Counted from the first letter of the stretch, positions 1 through 11,033 are shown. The stretch: DNA of 37,120 nucleotides from Chara braunii (GCA_003427395.1 BFEA01000083.1:1341782-1378901), one strand, 5' to 3'. A program made the numbers and translations. The notes: a model not told the origin generated them from the sequence alone.

Positions 1-300
1 TCCCGTAGGAAAAGTGCCTTTTGAAAATTTATATCAGCCCGAATATGAAACCATAAATAATCTTTGACTTTCCAAAGTCCAATTTTGTCTAACTCTCTGA
101 TTTAGCAAAAATTTGGGCAGCACTCCCTTTAGAAAAAGGAAACTTCCCAGATTTCTACTAGGTCAGATATGAAGAAAAGACAAGTTGAACTTTGACAAGT
201 CGATAATTGACTAACTCCTTGGATTTGTAGAAATTTCGGCAGCGCTTCCCGTAGAAAAAGTAGCTTGCCACGATTTATACAAAGCCAAGTATGACAAAAG
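1..300. repeat. 123-bp tandem repeat, about 2.4 units
   Basis: Units start at 1, 124 and 247 with 'TCCCgTaGAAAAAG'-like heads and end in 'AAATTTsGGCAGCrCT'-like tails. Shared internal blocks include 'TTTGAC' and 'TTGwCTAACTC'. The units are diverged, roughly 70% alike by eye. The third unit fades around 300. The array recurs at 13264-13560 directly against an assembly gap, so further units probably continue leftwards. Confidence 0.75.
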
Positions 301-580
301 ACCTCAGAAAATGCGAGAATCCACCCAAGTAAAATAAACTTAGCCCAGAAAATGCAGAAATTAAAATTAACTCCTATCGCTCTAACACGTGGCGAGCCTC
401 TAAAGCAAGTACCTGTCAAACTGAAACTCAAACCAAGTAGTAGCCTCACTCAGCCACATGCAATACCAGACCACAAAGGTAAGTACTCTCACCATCCCAA
501 AGTCAAACTTTGCAAAAAATAGTTCATAATCTCTCGATGCTTTATTCCCTTATACCCAGCTTACATAGGGCATAAGGTGA

Positions 581-1388
581 AGTCGTCCAATCTTATGGAA
601 CATGCCTGACTCAGCCAATGAGTATACACGACCAGGTTGCACAACAAGTGCTCTCTTCCTTTGGGCATATGACTAAGCCGTTCATCTTAGAAACAAGGCC
701 TAGTCGCCCTGAACTGTTTAATATCTAGGTTATATATACCTCTCTGAGCTTCGTGTTCAAAAACTAGGCATAAGACTGAGCCGTTCATCTTAGAACAAGG
801 CCCAGCCTGCCCAGGGTTACCTTCAATTATACTCTTAGTTATACTCTCTTCATTCCATGATAAGCTATAGCCAGGTCGTCCAATCTTATGGAACCCGTGC
901 GTGGCTAGCCTGTTCATAAATAGGATAGTATAAAATATAGCCAAAATTTAACCTTTTTGGTTCCAGCATGTGTGAGGCATTGGGCCAGACCGTCTAATCT
1001 TATGGAACACATCTGGTCCTTTGCCAGATTCGTTTCTCTCTGATCCACTATGTGCGGCATGAGTCCGAGGCCGTCCAATCTTATGGACATGCCTTGCCCT
1101 CAGCAAGAATTACTCCCTTAGAATGAAACAGGAAGGGGATGAGCCGTCCAATCTTATGGACTTGCTCAGACCTCCTCGACCAACAACAAAAGAAACAATC
1201 CCAAAACCCGACTCAAACATGGCAACCAAAATCCTCCAATCTTATGGTACAGGTATGGCCCCTGAAAAATCAGCCAGAGTCAAACCCTCACAATTCAGAG
1301 CAATCAGACCGCCCAATCTTATGAAACTGGTTTACTCTCCATGCAATTCAAAAATAAACACAGCGGTCAGGCTGTCCAATCTTATGAA
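581..1388. repeat. array of ten ATCTTA-loop hairpin motifs, copy 1
   Basis: Ten irregularly spaced motifs of the form gTCCA-ATCTTA-TGGAac occur, with the hexaloop starting at 590, 684, 787, 883, 997, 1078, 1151, 1239, 1316 and 1379 (spacing 63-114). Most have an inner 3-4 bp stem: TCCA/TGGA, or TTC/GAA in the second and third. Several have a second, outer stem whose sequence differs between motifs. Examples are GACTAAGCC/GGCCTAGTC (671-679 with 697-705), TAGCCA/TGGCTA (868-873 with 902-907), CCAGA/TCTGG (985-989 with 1012-1016) and TGAGC/GCTCA (1140-1144 with 1164-1168). The loop is constant while the stems vary, which suggests a structured RNA or DNA element. It is not a family I recognise. 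Confidence 0.7.
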
Positions 1389-1399
1389 ACTGGTCTAAC

Positions 1400-2040
1400 C
1401 CCATAGGACCCTGCCAAGCTCAAGCAAAAACACCTTTCACCCGACCTTCCCCCTGATGCAATCCCCCTTCTGTTCACAATCTGCCTTCAGGCAGTCAACA
1501 AAACCGAAACTGAGATTGCACATTCATTCTTTTACTTAGTCTGATTCATGTCCTGAAAGCCAAACTGAAAGTCGAAGTAGGGGTACACGCAACACACTCA
1601 GCCAACTATAAAAAGATGTACAAATAGGGGTTATACCTGGGTATATAAAGGGGAAACAATGATTACCTCTCAGTTCCCTGCCTCCATAACTCCTCCTGAG
1701 TTCCGACAGAGCTCCCGCAATCGGTGGGATGACTCCCTATAGAGTCTCGATGTGGTCTTATGGGTTGCAATCCCGCGTGCCGCCTTCCTCTCAGAACCAA
1801 TAGACCAGACTTAGAGTAAGAAAGGCAGGATGAGGGGTTTGAGACTCTCAGATCCAAAAGAGGTGCATTCAGCAGGAGAGGGCCTTGATACCTTCACTCG
1901 CCTTAGGGCCTCACAATGGTGGCCAGAATGTAACTGCTTGGTCAACTCTGCAGTCAATTCACCAACTTCCACTCCCTGTCGACTTCCCAGACTGCAACAC
2001 TAACCTCCATTCCCATGCTTAGTCACTTCCACTGTGGCAC
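1400..2040. other. no gene recognised
   Basis: This stretch of the 5.5-kb repeat has no supported coding region, RNA gene or tandem repeat. A TATA-like 'tatataaag' lies near 1642. The short ORFs here are not conserved in a coding manner between the two repeat copies. Confidence 0.5.
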
Positions 2041-2046
2041 CGCAGG

Positions 2047-2530
2047 CTGCAACAGTCAGCAACAACCGTCGCGGTCTGCAGTAGTACTCCACAGTCAATC
2101 AGCAGTTATCAACAACATGCGGCCTCCAACAGTTGGCCACAGCCTGTGATCGATCAACAGCAGCGGTTGCGCATAGTCAACAACAGCAGCCCGCGTGCAG
2201 TCCGCAGCAACAACACGTAGTCGCTAGTAGCAGCAGTCTGTGCAGCCAGCAACGGACACAGTTCACAGCAACCCTGCCTTTCGTCAGCCTCTCACCTATA
2301 TACATCGAAAAAACACCGCTCGCAGTCCAAGAGAAAGTAGCCTCTGTGGCCAACGATAGCTAACAACGGCCAGCAGCGGTCATCAACAATCAACAGCATA
2401 TGCACAGTTGACAACAGCAGTCGCGGTTTGCGCACAATACCCAGCAGCAATCCATGCACGATCGACAGACGCAGCTGTAAATTCATGCACGGGGCGCGGC
2501 AAACTACAGCAAATAACAACAGTTGTAATG
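2047..2530. repeat. CAA/CAG-rich low-complexity tract
   Basis: Scattered CAACAG/CAGCAA trinucleotide runs make up most of this tract and of its counterpart at about 15310-15815. They produce short Gln/Ser/Ala-rich readings on the plus strand. The runs are interrupted and differ by indels between the two copies, as expected of drifting microsatellite DNA and not of a gene. Confidence 0.6.
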
Positions 2531-3149
2531 CCGCACCCACAAAGTTAGCCTGTCAACACGCTCATCCCCATGCTGTACTAATAGTGCTCCCGCCTCAGTA
2601 GGTTGTAACACCCCCTCTCCCTGTCGCTCTAGGCGACAGCGGCCTATGCATGCGGTCCACTTCGGGCGCCCCACCATTCGGATGCGGCAAGTTGCCCGTA
2701 CTAGCTGGTAACCCCTCAGTTCGTCGCCCTGCCAACCTTTGGTTCGGCTCACACCGCCAGTCCATCAAATAAGCCTCCTAACTCGAATCCTTGGGACTAG
2801 CGGGGTACCAGCCGACAGGTAAGTCCCCAGGCCCCACCGCAACTCTGCTGAAGTTTCGTTGCTTGCTGCCCAACATCAGAACGAGCTTGCCGCATGAATA
2901 TAGGACGACACATTACCAGGTGAGTATCCACCCGCATCCTTAGTCCTCCAGAGGTAAGTCTTTTCTCTCTTCTTCTCTTTCTCTCTCTCTCTAACATACC
3001 CGGATACCTGGGCGCACCCGCTTGTGTCAATAAGGCCAGGTTCATTCAATTCCAACGGTAAGTCTCCAGCCTCCTTTTCCCCTACTCCAGGCGGTGCAGC
3101 CCGTCCTGTGGCCACTGTCGAGCTTACCAAACATCCAAATTGAAACTGA

Positions 3150-4860
3150 ATCTCCCCCTAAAACATGGATAAATATATTACATTTTTACAAAAATAAGAA
3201 AAACAAATACCATTTTGTTTATGGGCGCAGCCCCTGCTAGTCGTCCTGGCCAAACTACAGCTCGAAACCCAAATCCGGCGCGGCCAATCTCTTCGTGGCC
3301 CATGGAAACCCTCATTTCGCACCTTTACTCGTCCGTTTCTGTCAAGAAACGAACGAGATAGCGGTTTTTCTTCTCTGCTACATTCGTTCTCCCTCCATCT
3401 TCGCGCACCCCCTTTTTCTCCTACCTCTATTTCTACTAACTTTCATCTAAAACTGATTTCACAATCCTACTCGCCCGGCCCGAAAACCTTGGTGTAGTAT
3501 GTTTCCCTGCACGATTTCCTCCGAAAACGAGCAAGGCAAGCCTTCTCCATCCTCCTTCTTCCTTGCTTCCCCGCCATCTCTCACGCATGCCTTTCTCTCA
3601 CAACGACTAACTTACTAACTTTCTGTCGAAACGAACACCACACTCCACTTCGCCCTATCTGAAAACCTCTATCCCGATCTTTCCCTCGTCCGATTCTACG
3701 GAGGATCGTGTATTGCCGCCCTCCTTTCGCTGCGCCCCACTTCCTTCTACGCCATCTTCCTTCCCACTTTCCTGAATGCACGCTGGCGCGGATTCCGCCC
3801 AGGTTCATTCGCTGTCTTTGCTGCCTTAACGCTCGTTCCTTCTGCACTGTCGCCCCGTCCCCTGCTCAGCGCCCCACACTCCGTCAGCTGCTCATCTCCG
3901 CTCCACCCTCAATCCGCATGCACCTGACGCCCCGTCGCGCCCAGATTCACTCGTCTCGTTCCCGCTCATCCCTCTACTACTATCTTGCCCGGCAGTTGCT
4001 CCGGCCGCTCCGCCTTTTCCTTCCGCTGTGCCACCCGTCATCTTCAATCCCCGTCTCTCTCTCTTAGTACTCCTTAGTAAGACGCAAACCTCTCTCTCCC
4101 TCCCGTTGTGCCCCACTCATCATTCGGCCATCTTCATCTCCCCCCTGCGCCTTCACCATTGACTGCACCTCGACGCGACTTCGGGCCGGGTTCGTTCTCA
4201 CTCACCGGCTTTTTCCGCTCTCGGCTACTTAGCACAGCCTGGCCGATCCCGCTGTGCCTCGCTTATCCGCACGACCCCAGCGCCCGGCCACACTGCGGCC
4301 TGTCTCCTTTGCCACCTCGCGCTCCTCGGTGCCCGTTGCTCCGCCAGCGCCAGCCATTCCATACGCAGCAGCTCAGCGCCGCCCCAGTCCCCGTCATCCT
4401 ACGACCCTACTCCGTCTACCCCATCTGATCCGCACCCGGGACCGTCCCCAGTCCAGATTCAACCACTGCCTTTCCCGGTTACCTTTCTCCCCGTCTAGCG
4501 CCCGTGTCCCAGGCCAGCGCTGCCCGCCACCGTGCGGATTGGCAGGATAGCAGGGCGGCCCCGACAGTCCCAGCCATCCCTCGGGAGAGCTTTGGAGGGG
4601 ACTACCCGTAACTATGAGACGGCCCAATTAGCCTTCGCCCCTATACTCAAAACCCGACAAATGATTTGGTGCGCCGGTGTAGCCGCAGACCTCGGCTCAG
4701 CGCCCCTGCGCACCCTCGGCCCGTGCTCCGACGCGGGTGGGATTTTGTCAGTGCCCCAATCACGCCTGAGCCTTGAAGAATCTGCCCCGGGTCTTCGACC
4801 AACGCCAACCTTCAAACCCAACGCCCCGTCTGAGCCAAGAAACGCTGGAGTAAAATAGTA
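3150..4860. other. pyrimidine-rich stretch, no gene recognised
   Basis: The plus strand is strongly C/T-rich, giving Pro/Ser/Leu/Arg-rich ORFs of 60-120 codons in several frames on both strands. None shows a domain, and the copy at 16430-18145 does not preserve one frame preferentially. A CT-rich transcript leader or LTR-like region is possible but not demonstrable. Confidence 0.45.
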
Positions 4861-5494
4861 GTAACGCAACAATAAAAAAAAAAAGTAAAAATACTTAGGA
4901 ACTCTAAATCGTCAGAACGACGGATGCGAGAAGGAAAGCACTAGCACCACTCGGATGCCGCCGCCTACAAAACCAAAGGCGATAGCCCCGCCGGGCCCTC
5001 AACCCCTCGGTCCCTTCGCGCCACTCTAATATCCCTGCGTCGCCGCCGCTCGGTCTCGATCCCTAAATCTCCCTAATGAAAGTCCGATGCCGTAACCAAT
5101 AATGCTAGGCCCGAGTCTGGGTCTAGTTCTGACGGAAGCCTAAATAAACGGGCACCGCGCGGCTCACCAACCTACTGAAACATTTTAACCCCACACGTCG
5201 ACCTATCGACCGAACTATCGACCGCCAACCTCCACCTCCACGCCCACCGCGCGACTACACCGAATTATGCCGCTGTCGATGTCGTCCTCCGTATGCACGT
5301 GCAGGTCACAGCCGAGCACACTGATCACAATCTTTTTAATCCCTATTTAATCAGAAGGAAAATTTTCGACCGGCGATCACGCCGACTCTTCAGTCATCAA
5401 CAGTTAAAAGATCACGCACACCTCCAAAATCCACGCGCCCACACACTCTCTATTCTAGTCAACCACCAACCGCATAGGCAACGGACACTGCCGC

Positions 5495-7676
5495 ACTCCA
5501 GATGCTGACGAGAAAGGAACCAATCCGATTAGCCGACAGACTCAGGTTCGAGGGCTCCAACAATCTGTGCCCACGCAACTATATGCCGCTAGGGTTTTAA
5601 CCTGGGTCTCCAGTGTCCTGACACTAGGATGCTGGTGTATTACACGTCAATACTACAGCATAAGTTCCAATGGCCACCTCAAACAGCCTTCGCCCCTTTA
5701 TCATAGACAAACGTCGGCTTCTCGTTGAGTGTCCCGGCTAGACTCTATCTCGTAAGCAGAGTCATACCCAGGGACGCGAACCTTAAATAAGACCTCAGAA
5801 GACACTCTTGCCTCCCTCGCGAAAATCCTCACAATCAACGTATATATATAAATACATAAATCTCCTCTCGGCTCTTTCTGCAGTCTAGTACAGAAATGCT
5901 AGGTCTCCATCTTGGCCCACCATAGTCTGGTTGATCGAGCCAGACCTACGGCCTGCCGCATTATTATCTTAACGGCAGTTCCTTCGTTGGTTACACAACG
6001 ATAGGTTTTCTCAGGATAAGCTTTCAATCAAGACTACCCAAAGTCTCGACTCATATCCCCCGCCATCCCACCAGAGTAATTTCCCTCGGGCGTGCCTAAC
6101 CCCTTAAACTCTTACCCTCACCTTAAAGGCGTTTACCAGTTCCCTACGAGACAACATAAGAAACCTGACCCTTTTTTACAATCACAAACAGATTCACCGC
6201 CAGGCTCATACACAAGGTTGTGGCCTACTGACTAGATCAGAGACAGCATCCCACACATCCGACGACATCTTAATGCACTGACTTGCGACCTTCTCAGTTC
6301 CACCAATGATCCAGTCTGTAATTCTGGTTCCTTTCGTCAGGCTTTATCAACTCAATTGCTACTCACCATGCCCTCAGATCTGTTAATCACCTTTCGCACG
6401 AAGGAGGTCTCTCTCAATAGGTTTCCCAGCCATCCCTCTCTTTCTAGGATGAGCTATCACACGACCCCTTTTTAAAACACCTCTCTTCTGGAGATGAGTC
6501 TTCCGATAAACAACACTACCGCCTCCCTCAAACTGAAGGGGCCTCAACCATAAAACAACTCAAATTGAGAGACCTACTTATGGGCCCTCTCCACAACTCA
6601 ACCACGAACCAACTCAACTGAGGGGCCTGCTTATGGCCCCTTTTTGCAACTTACCCATAAGTACTCGAGCATCAAAGACTCGCAAAATCCCTTAGGATTT
6701 TCACACTTTCACAATAACAAACTGCACTCCCTCTCCTTATACTCGGCCCTATCCTGCCTGTAGGCAGGCCGCACGAGTATACCGAAGAGTAGACAGTTCA
6801 CATCCATTTATTCTCATGAAATTCACACAACCCAATACACATGAGATGTATCTCACACATCTCTCACACAAAGCCATCATACATCAGGATAAAACCACAC
6901 ATGCGAGAGTGATTGTGATCGTCATATACAAAAGACAGTCTCGGATAAGGCCTCAACTCAATATATACACAGGGGTACAATACCNCGACTCAAATGCGAG
7001 NCAAATGTCTCGAATTACATATATACACTCGGAGTTGAACAATCTCAACTCAAATCGTCACTAGTATCACACAAGAACAAATTCGGTCTCCCTGACCAAA
7101 GCTATAGCTAGAACAGTTTGATCACGACGTAGCCATACCCCTTCAAGTCAGAGGGACTCAAGTAACTCAAGACATATCCAGATACCCTAGGATAGGTAAT
7201 ACTAGAAGTCATTTATACACGAGTCTCACAACTGCCTTCCTAGGCTAGAGAGCCTATCTCCCACATGCTGAGGGTTCTTCCCAAGCCTCTCCTACCTCTC
7301 ACACCTATACGTCTATCTAGGCCTAGGCACGACGCAGGTTCCATATCTTCTTCTCCCGACCAATAGGCCTAATGGAACAGACCCTTAATTCGTAACAATA
7401 CCGTCAGGGTCACTCTGTGCTCTATCTACTTGAGACATTCCAATAACATAATGTGAGGCAGACCTAACATACCCCATATATATACAGTTATTCTATTGGG
7501 GTTCCTCCTGCCTACAACTCGAGTTACCTTACCGGATAATTATTACGAAAATCCCTTCCCTCTGTACGCTGTGCCTACCTACAGCAGCTATACAATTGGG
7601 ATTTCCCGCTCGCATTTACAGTCTATTTAAATTTTCAGGCCCTTCTCACACAAACCCTTCCTCTTCACGACTATAT
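5495..7676. other. no protein gene recognised; small tandem repeat at 6528-6652
   Basis: Apart from the tRNA-like element, this stretch holds no recognisable gene. Around 6528-6652 a degenerate unit 'ACTCAAAyTGAgrGrCCT' followed by 'CTTATGGsCCC' occurs two to three times (starts near 6528, 6559, 6612). Single ambiguous bases begin at 6985. The pol genes expected downstream of the Gag at 7677-9220 are absent. Confidence 0.5.
5582..5662 (-). other. tRNA-like element (tRNA pseudogene or SINE head)
   Basis: Read on the minus strand, a cloverleaf-like series appears. There is a 7-bp acceptor-type stem TATGCTG/CGGCATA (5662-5656 with 5588-5582, one G-T), and a 4-bp D-type stem GTAT/ATAC around a 9-base loop (5653-5637). 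A T-arm-like 17-mer with 7-base loop TTAAAAC lies at 5605-5589, with one stem mismatch. The B box reads GGTTAAAACCC where GGTTCGAAYCC is expected. The segment between the D and T arms is 31 bases, too long for a standard anticodon arm plus short variable loop, and its pairing (CCAG/CTGG, TCCT/AGGA) gives no clear anticodon. A decayed tRNA or the promoter head of a SINE fits best. A functional tRNA is unlikely. Confidence 0.4.
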
Positions 7677-9220
7677 TCATGAGGTAGTGCTCGATGCCCC
7701 GTCTCGCCACAAAGCCTCCTTCAGTGTTCCCCCTGGGATAGTTGGGTCGATGTACTCCCCCGCCCTGTCGAAAACATTTCCCTCAATGTCAGTCCTTATT
7801 AGACCGCTTGCCTCATCGGCCCTTCGCTCCTGACAAAACTTCATTATGTGCCATTCCTTGGCACAATGTCTGCAGACGTCCTTTCCCCAACCCGCTTTCT
7901 TCCCACCAGAGCCACCCTTGCCGCCACCCCATTTCCCTTTCTCGTGCCCCTCATCCCTACAACCCTTTTTAGCCTTTTGCTTTTGACCCCTTCCACCGGC
8001 CACGTGGCCTTCCGTCGCTCGTGGTATCGATGGCTGCAATGGCCCCATACACAAGGCTGGCTGAAACTGGACTATAGGAGGCATGGGTAGCATCATACGC
8101 ATTTGTGGGCCCAAACAAACGCCTTGTACACAGGGCAGATATGAATTATATATGGGCCTCGGCCCCACCTGACAGTATGGCGTCCACGGCCCGTATAATG
8201 CCTGCTCAGTCGATGGGGGCTCCGCCTGTGCTGGCTTTCCTCCCAATTCTTGCGGGGTGGCCCCTCCCTGCGACATGCCCTGCCCCTTTCCGGTACCTTG
8301 GCTCCCCTGGCCCCGATTCCTCGCCTTCCGCTGAGCCTTCGTCAACTTGGGAGGTTCAGGCTCCCCTTCTTCACCCATCACCCCCTTTTCCTTGCCTCCT
8401 TGAGGGGTACGGCCAGTCTTTCCCCAACGATCACGTANCGCTTTTGCCNAGTGCTCTGGCNACCACTCACACNTTTGCTCCCTCCNCCCTNCAGTCGAGG
8501 ATGCTTCCACGTTGATAAGCCCCCTCCCCGGATCAGGCGCAATGACAGGTAGGACCGCACTGTCTCCCCGCTCCTCCTTGAGCTCAATGACCTCCTCACC
8601 TTCATCTCCTTCCGGGACGCAAGCTCGTCCTCGCNGGGTCTTCTTGTGNGGGAGTGNCTCNTGACGATCCATCCTTGCCTCTGCTTCGCCTCTCGCAGTC
8701 GGCCCACTCGATACTCCCTCGGAGGCCTCCCTTTTGCCATGCCTGGCTTCTTCCAATNGNNTCAACCTTTCTTCCAANATCCCAACTTGCCTCTGTATTC
8801 CANTCAATTCTCCTCGGCTGGCTGCTNAGGGCCCTTACCAAGCCTGCATTTCACTTCATCCTCTGGGAACCTCAACTTCAGAGAAGCTTCCAGCTCATCC
8901 CAGGTTTGCGACTTCAGCATGAGGGTGTACACGTCCTCACTTAGTCCTTCGCAAACGAACAACGGGAACATTTACCACATCGCCTTCTTGTCCCACATCT
9001 TCGTAAGACTGAAATCCTGAAAGTCACGCAGAAAGTTGGACAGGTTCCTTCCTTGGAACAGCAGGGCGCGAAGATCTGGGGGCATTGACGCCTGTAACAC
9101 TTCGTATAACAACACCTTCAAAAGGCACGAATTCCTCCAAAGCAGGATCTTGGCGAAGCTGCTTTCTCCCGCCATGATGCTGACAGCAGCCTGATACGCA
9201 CAACGGGCAATAGACCATCA
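7677..9220 (-). pseudogene. Gag-like polyprotein of a Ty3/gypsy-type element, broken
   Basis: Retroelement Gag packages element RNA. The C-terminal part (8807-7677) reads through to a stop and has a short coiled coil (LEERL..LEEA), a basic Lys/Gly-rich segment, a Met/Pro-rich stretch and one CCHC zinc knuckle at 7833-7874, CRHCAKEWHIMKFC (C-x2-C-x4-H-x4-C). Upstream, 9175-8830 carries capsid-like wording such as NLSNFLRDFQDF and WDELEASLKLRFPEDE, interrupted by an in-frame TAA at 8972. At least one frame change lies near an ambiguous base at 8827, and another is possible near 9100. Scattered N bases suggest a collapsed multi-copy consensus. An acidic EEVIEL motif near residue 70 of the open part resembles a SUMO-interacting motif. 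No protease or RT follows on the minus strand, so the element is truncated or non-autonomous. Confidence 0.75.
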
Positions 9221-9417
9221 AACAGTGATTTAAGTAAGCTCAGGCAGACAAGGGCAAACNGCTAACACTTAAATCNTGCTATCTNCTCCTTTACTCATGC
9301 GATNAGGCCTCAACCCCTAGTTACCCTGACGCNTACCTTCATAACTACGATAATNGGCAGAGAGACGACTCCGGCCAAGTCAAAAGAGACGCATTTAGTA
9401 GAGAAGGACGGCATCCC

Positions 9418-10092
9418 CTATCGGCCCACTACTGCCCGAATCTCCTCCCAGTCTACATTTCCCTCATTCGGATCACGAGACGAGGCGTATACGTCCAGTG
9501 TATTGGTCGTGTTCCTGAGCCACTGACTAGAGGGCAGGAATCTCAGGTCCAGGTATAGACCATATATCAGTTCACATGTGTATCGCCCATACTCCCAATC
9601 TCGCGCCCTAAAAGCAGCTTCAGTTGCCGCCTCTACCCTCGCTTGCCCACCAAAACTCTTCTCTATCAGAAATTCAAGCAGGATTCATCGCAGCGGAGCA
9701 GATGGAAGCCCGAACTCTTCAGCGTGCTCGACCCTTACGCAGGTTAGTATTCGCTCTTTCCCATCACGGAACACTTCCCTCGCCCACTTTGCCGCGGCTG
9801 CCTCGGCTACCCTCAAAGGCTTAGCAAGCAGGCTCCCATGCCCGAGCGCCAACTCTATCCCATGCTCGATCCAAAAGGCGGCTGAGGCGTACAGGGTCAC
9901 CCTCACGATTGCGCATTCCCGCTCATCATCAAACCCAGACTNGATCNAGACAAAGGTGTCCGTGCCTATCAACATGCCCCACCATGACGAGAGGTACTCT
10001 CCTGCTCTGACCCNCCTGGGCAANGACACCTCAAGCCCTCCCTCTTTCTCAATTGGCCTGAGCATACGCGGGTCTTCCCGTGCATAAGGCAT
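9418..10092 (-). pseudogene. unrecognised retroelement-associated module, copy D
   Basis: I do not recognise this family. It is homologous by eye to three tandem copies at 32337-34834. Shared landmarks in order are GG.xEVSLP near the N terminus, a conserved Trp (FWIEHG), GIELALGHG (copy C has GTELALGHG), an RV.V..xEF.xP strand-like segment, GG followed by a helix, and a Y..C/Y..x.GxY segment where the others have GPFxG. In-frame stops are TGA at 9685 and TAG at 9418, and several ambiguous bases fall inside. The proposed start is the ATG at 10092. It lies about 1.2 kb downstream of a primer-binding site and directly upstream of Gag in the same orientation, so it occupies the place of an extra 5' gene between LTR and gag. 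Confidence 0.6.
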
Positions 10093-11033
10093 CCTGAGTT
10101 GCCTTTGATTTGTCTGGGTTNTGCCCATCNCAAACAACCGTCCNGCATGCGNCTTCCNTTATTAAACTNACAATCCCTACCCCTCTTGGAAGAGCGACCC
10201 AACCGCACAGGCTTAATAGCCAACCATGAGCCAGCTGCTGGACTGGGGACATTCATATAAATTCTTACAGACTGNNAAGGTCCCAATATAACCCCAATAA
10301 AATAATCCGCACGAGATACTCNTGAAAGGGGTATCTACTTAAACATATAACTCCACACTTAGGCGTAAACTAGGCTTACAAAGCCTGACATCCATGGATG
10401 AGTCCAATATACGATTCAAAATTACACCCTCAAAACAAATGGTCTCAAGTCTTTTAGCTTCCTAAGTGGATGGTCCAAACCTAGAAGGAGCTCAAAGCAA
10501 TGGTCTACCGTAAACAACATGATATACCCTCCATTATCAGGCGCCATACAAGTCTACTACTTTCTGTAGTCCTTTCTATTGGGGCCTCACCACGGTGTTC
10601 ACTGCGTCTCTTTACTGCCTTATACGCTTAATTTCAAACATGCCATGTGGAGCAAGCCTCAGACTTCTATGGCTATACAACTCGAGCAACTGCTTAGAAC
10701 CCCAAATTCCAGGATCCCAATTCATACTCGTACAGACTCTCAATATCCTTAGCCTAACTCTCCTCGAAGTCCCTTGACGACTTCTACAATAGCAAGCTTC
10801 CTTTACTCATTTCATGCCTCGCCCTAAAGCCAAGTGCTGTATCGTACCTTTGACCACTCGGGTAGTTTTCCTTAGCCATAATGGGCACCTTACACGGCCA
10901 ACTCCCATAACCCACACTTAGTTTTGCTGATACCACCTCATCCTACCTTAGTTGTATCAAACATACCAATCATCGCCCAAACCCATCAACCATCAGGGTT
11001 AGAAGAGGTATTCACTCCAACTACCGTCATACT
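10093..11033. other. retroelement leader, no gene recognised
   Basis: Between module D and the 21-bp repeat no coding region stands out on either strand. Ambiguous bases cluster at 10120-10320. By position it would be the untranslated leader of the minus-strand element. Confidence 0.4.

Larger units (their letters stand above)
479..3059 (+). other. splice-donor-like sites in the 5.5-kb repeat
   Basis: Five strong plus-strand 5' splice-site consensus sequences are present: AAAG|GTAAGT at 479, CAG|GTAAGT at 2819, CAG|GTGAGT at 2920, GAG|GTAAGT at 2954 and CG|GTAAGT at 3058. After 2954 there is a long pyrimidine tract (to about 2992), a CTAAC branch-like sequence and a CAG near 3040. This would bracket a tiny exon before the donor at 3058. 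The sites are conserved in copy 2. No protein is recognisable across them, so if real they belong to a non-coding or decayed transcript. Confidence 0.4.
1..5494. repeat. 5.5-kb dispersed/segmental repeat, copy 1
   Basis: This stretch is repeated at 13264-18771 with a few percent substitutions, mostly transitions, and small indels. The match begins at base 1 of the window and ends sharply after 'ggacactgccgc' (5494 here, 18771 in the second copy), after which the two flanks are unrelated. Differences include a 6-base deletion near 5240, a shorter poly-A run near 4872 and a 20-bp duplication found only in copy 2. I see no long conserved ORF. The apparent ORFs are Ser/Pro/Arg-rich readings of skewed DNA. 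It could be a non-autonomous element, a very long LTR, a segmental duplication, or part of a larger repeat. The true left edge is not visible because both copies start at a sequence edge. Confidence 0.9.

Noticed and set aside
581-1388. ATCTTA hairpins as hammerhead or twister ribozymes
   Set aside because: The CUGAUGA and GAAA hammerhead core and the twister conserved nucleotides are not present around the motifs.
2133-2363. Gln-rich ORF suggesting a polyQ protein
   Set aside because: It comes from interrupted CAA/CAG microsatellite DNA and is short. Indels change it in copy 2.
3708-4872. Overlapping Ser/Pro/Arg-rich ORFs on both strands (and counterparts at 16.9-18.2 kb)
   Set aside because: Compositional artefacts of C/T-rich DNA. 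No frame is preferentially conserved between the two repeat copies and no domain is visible.
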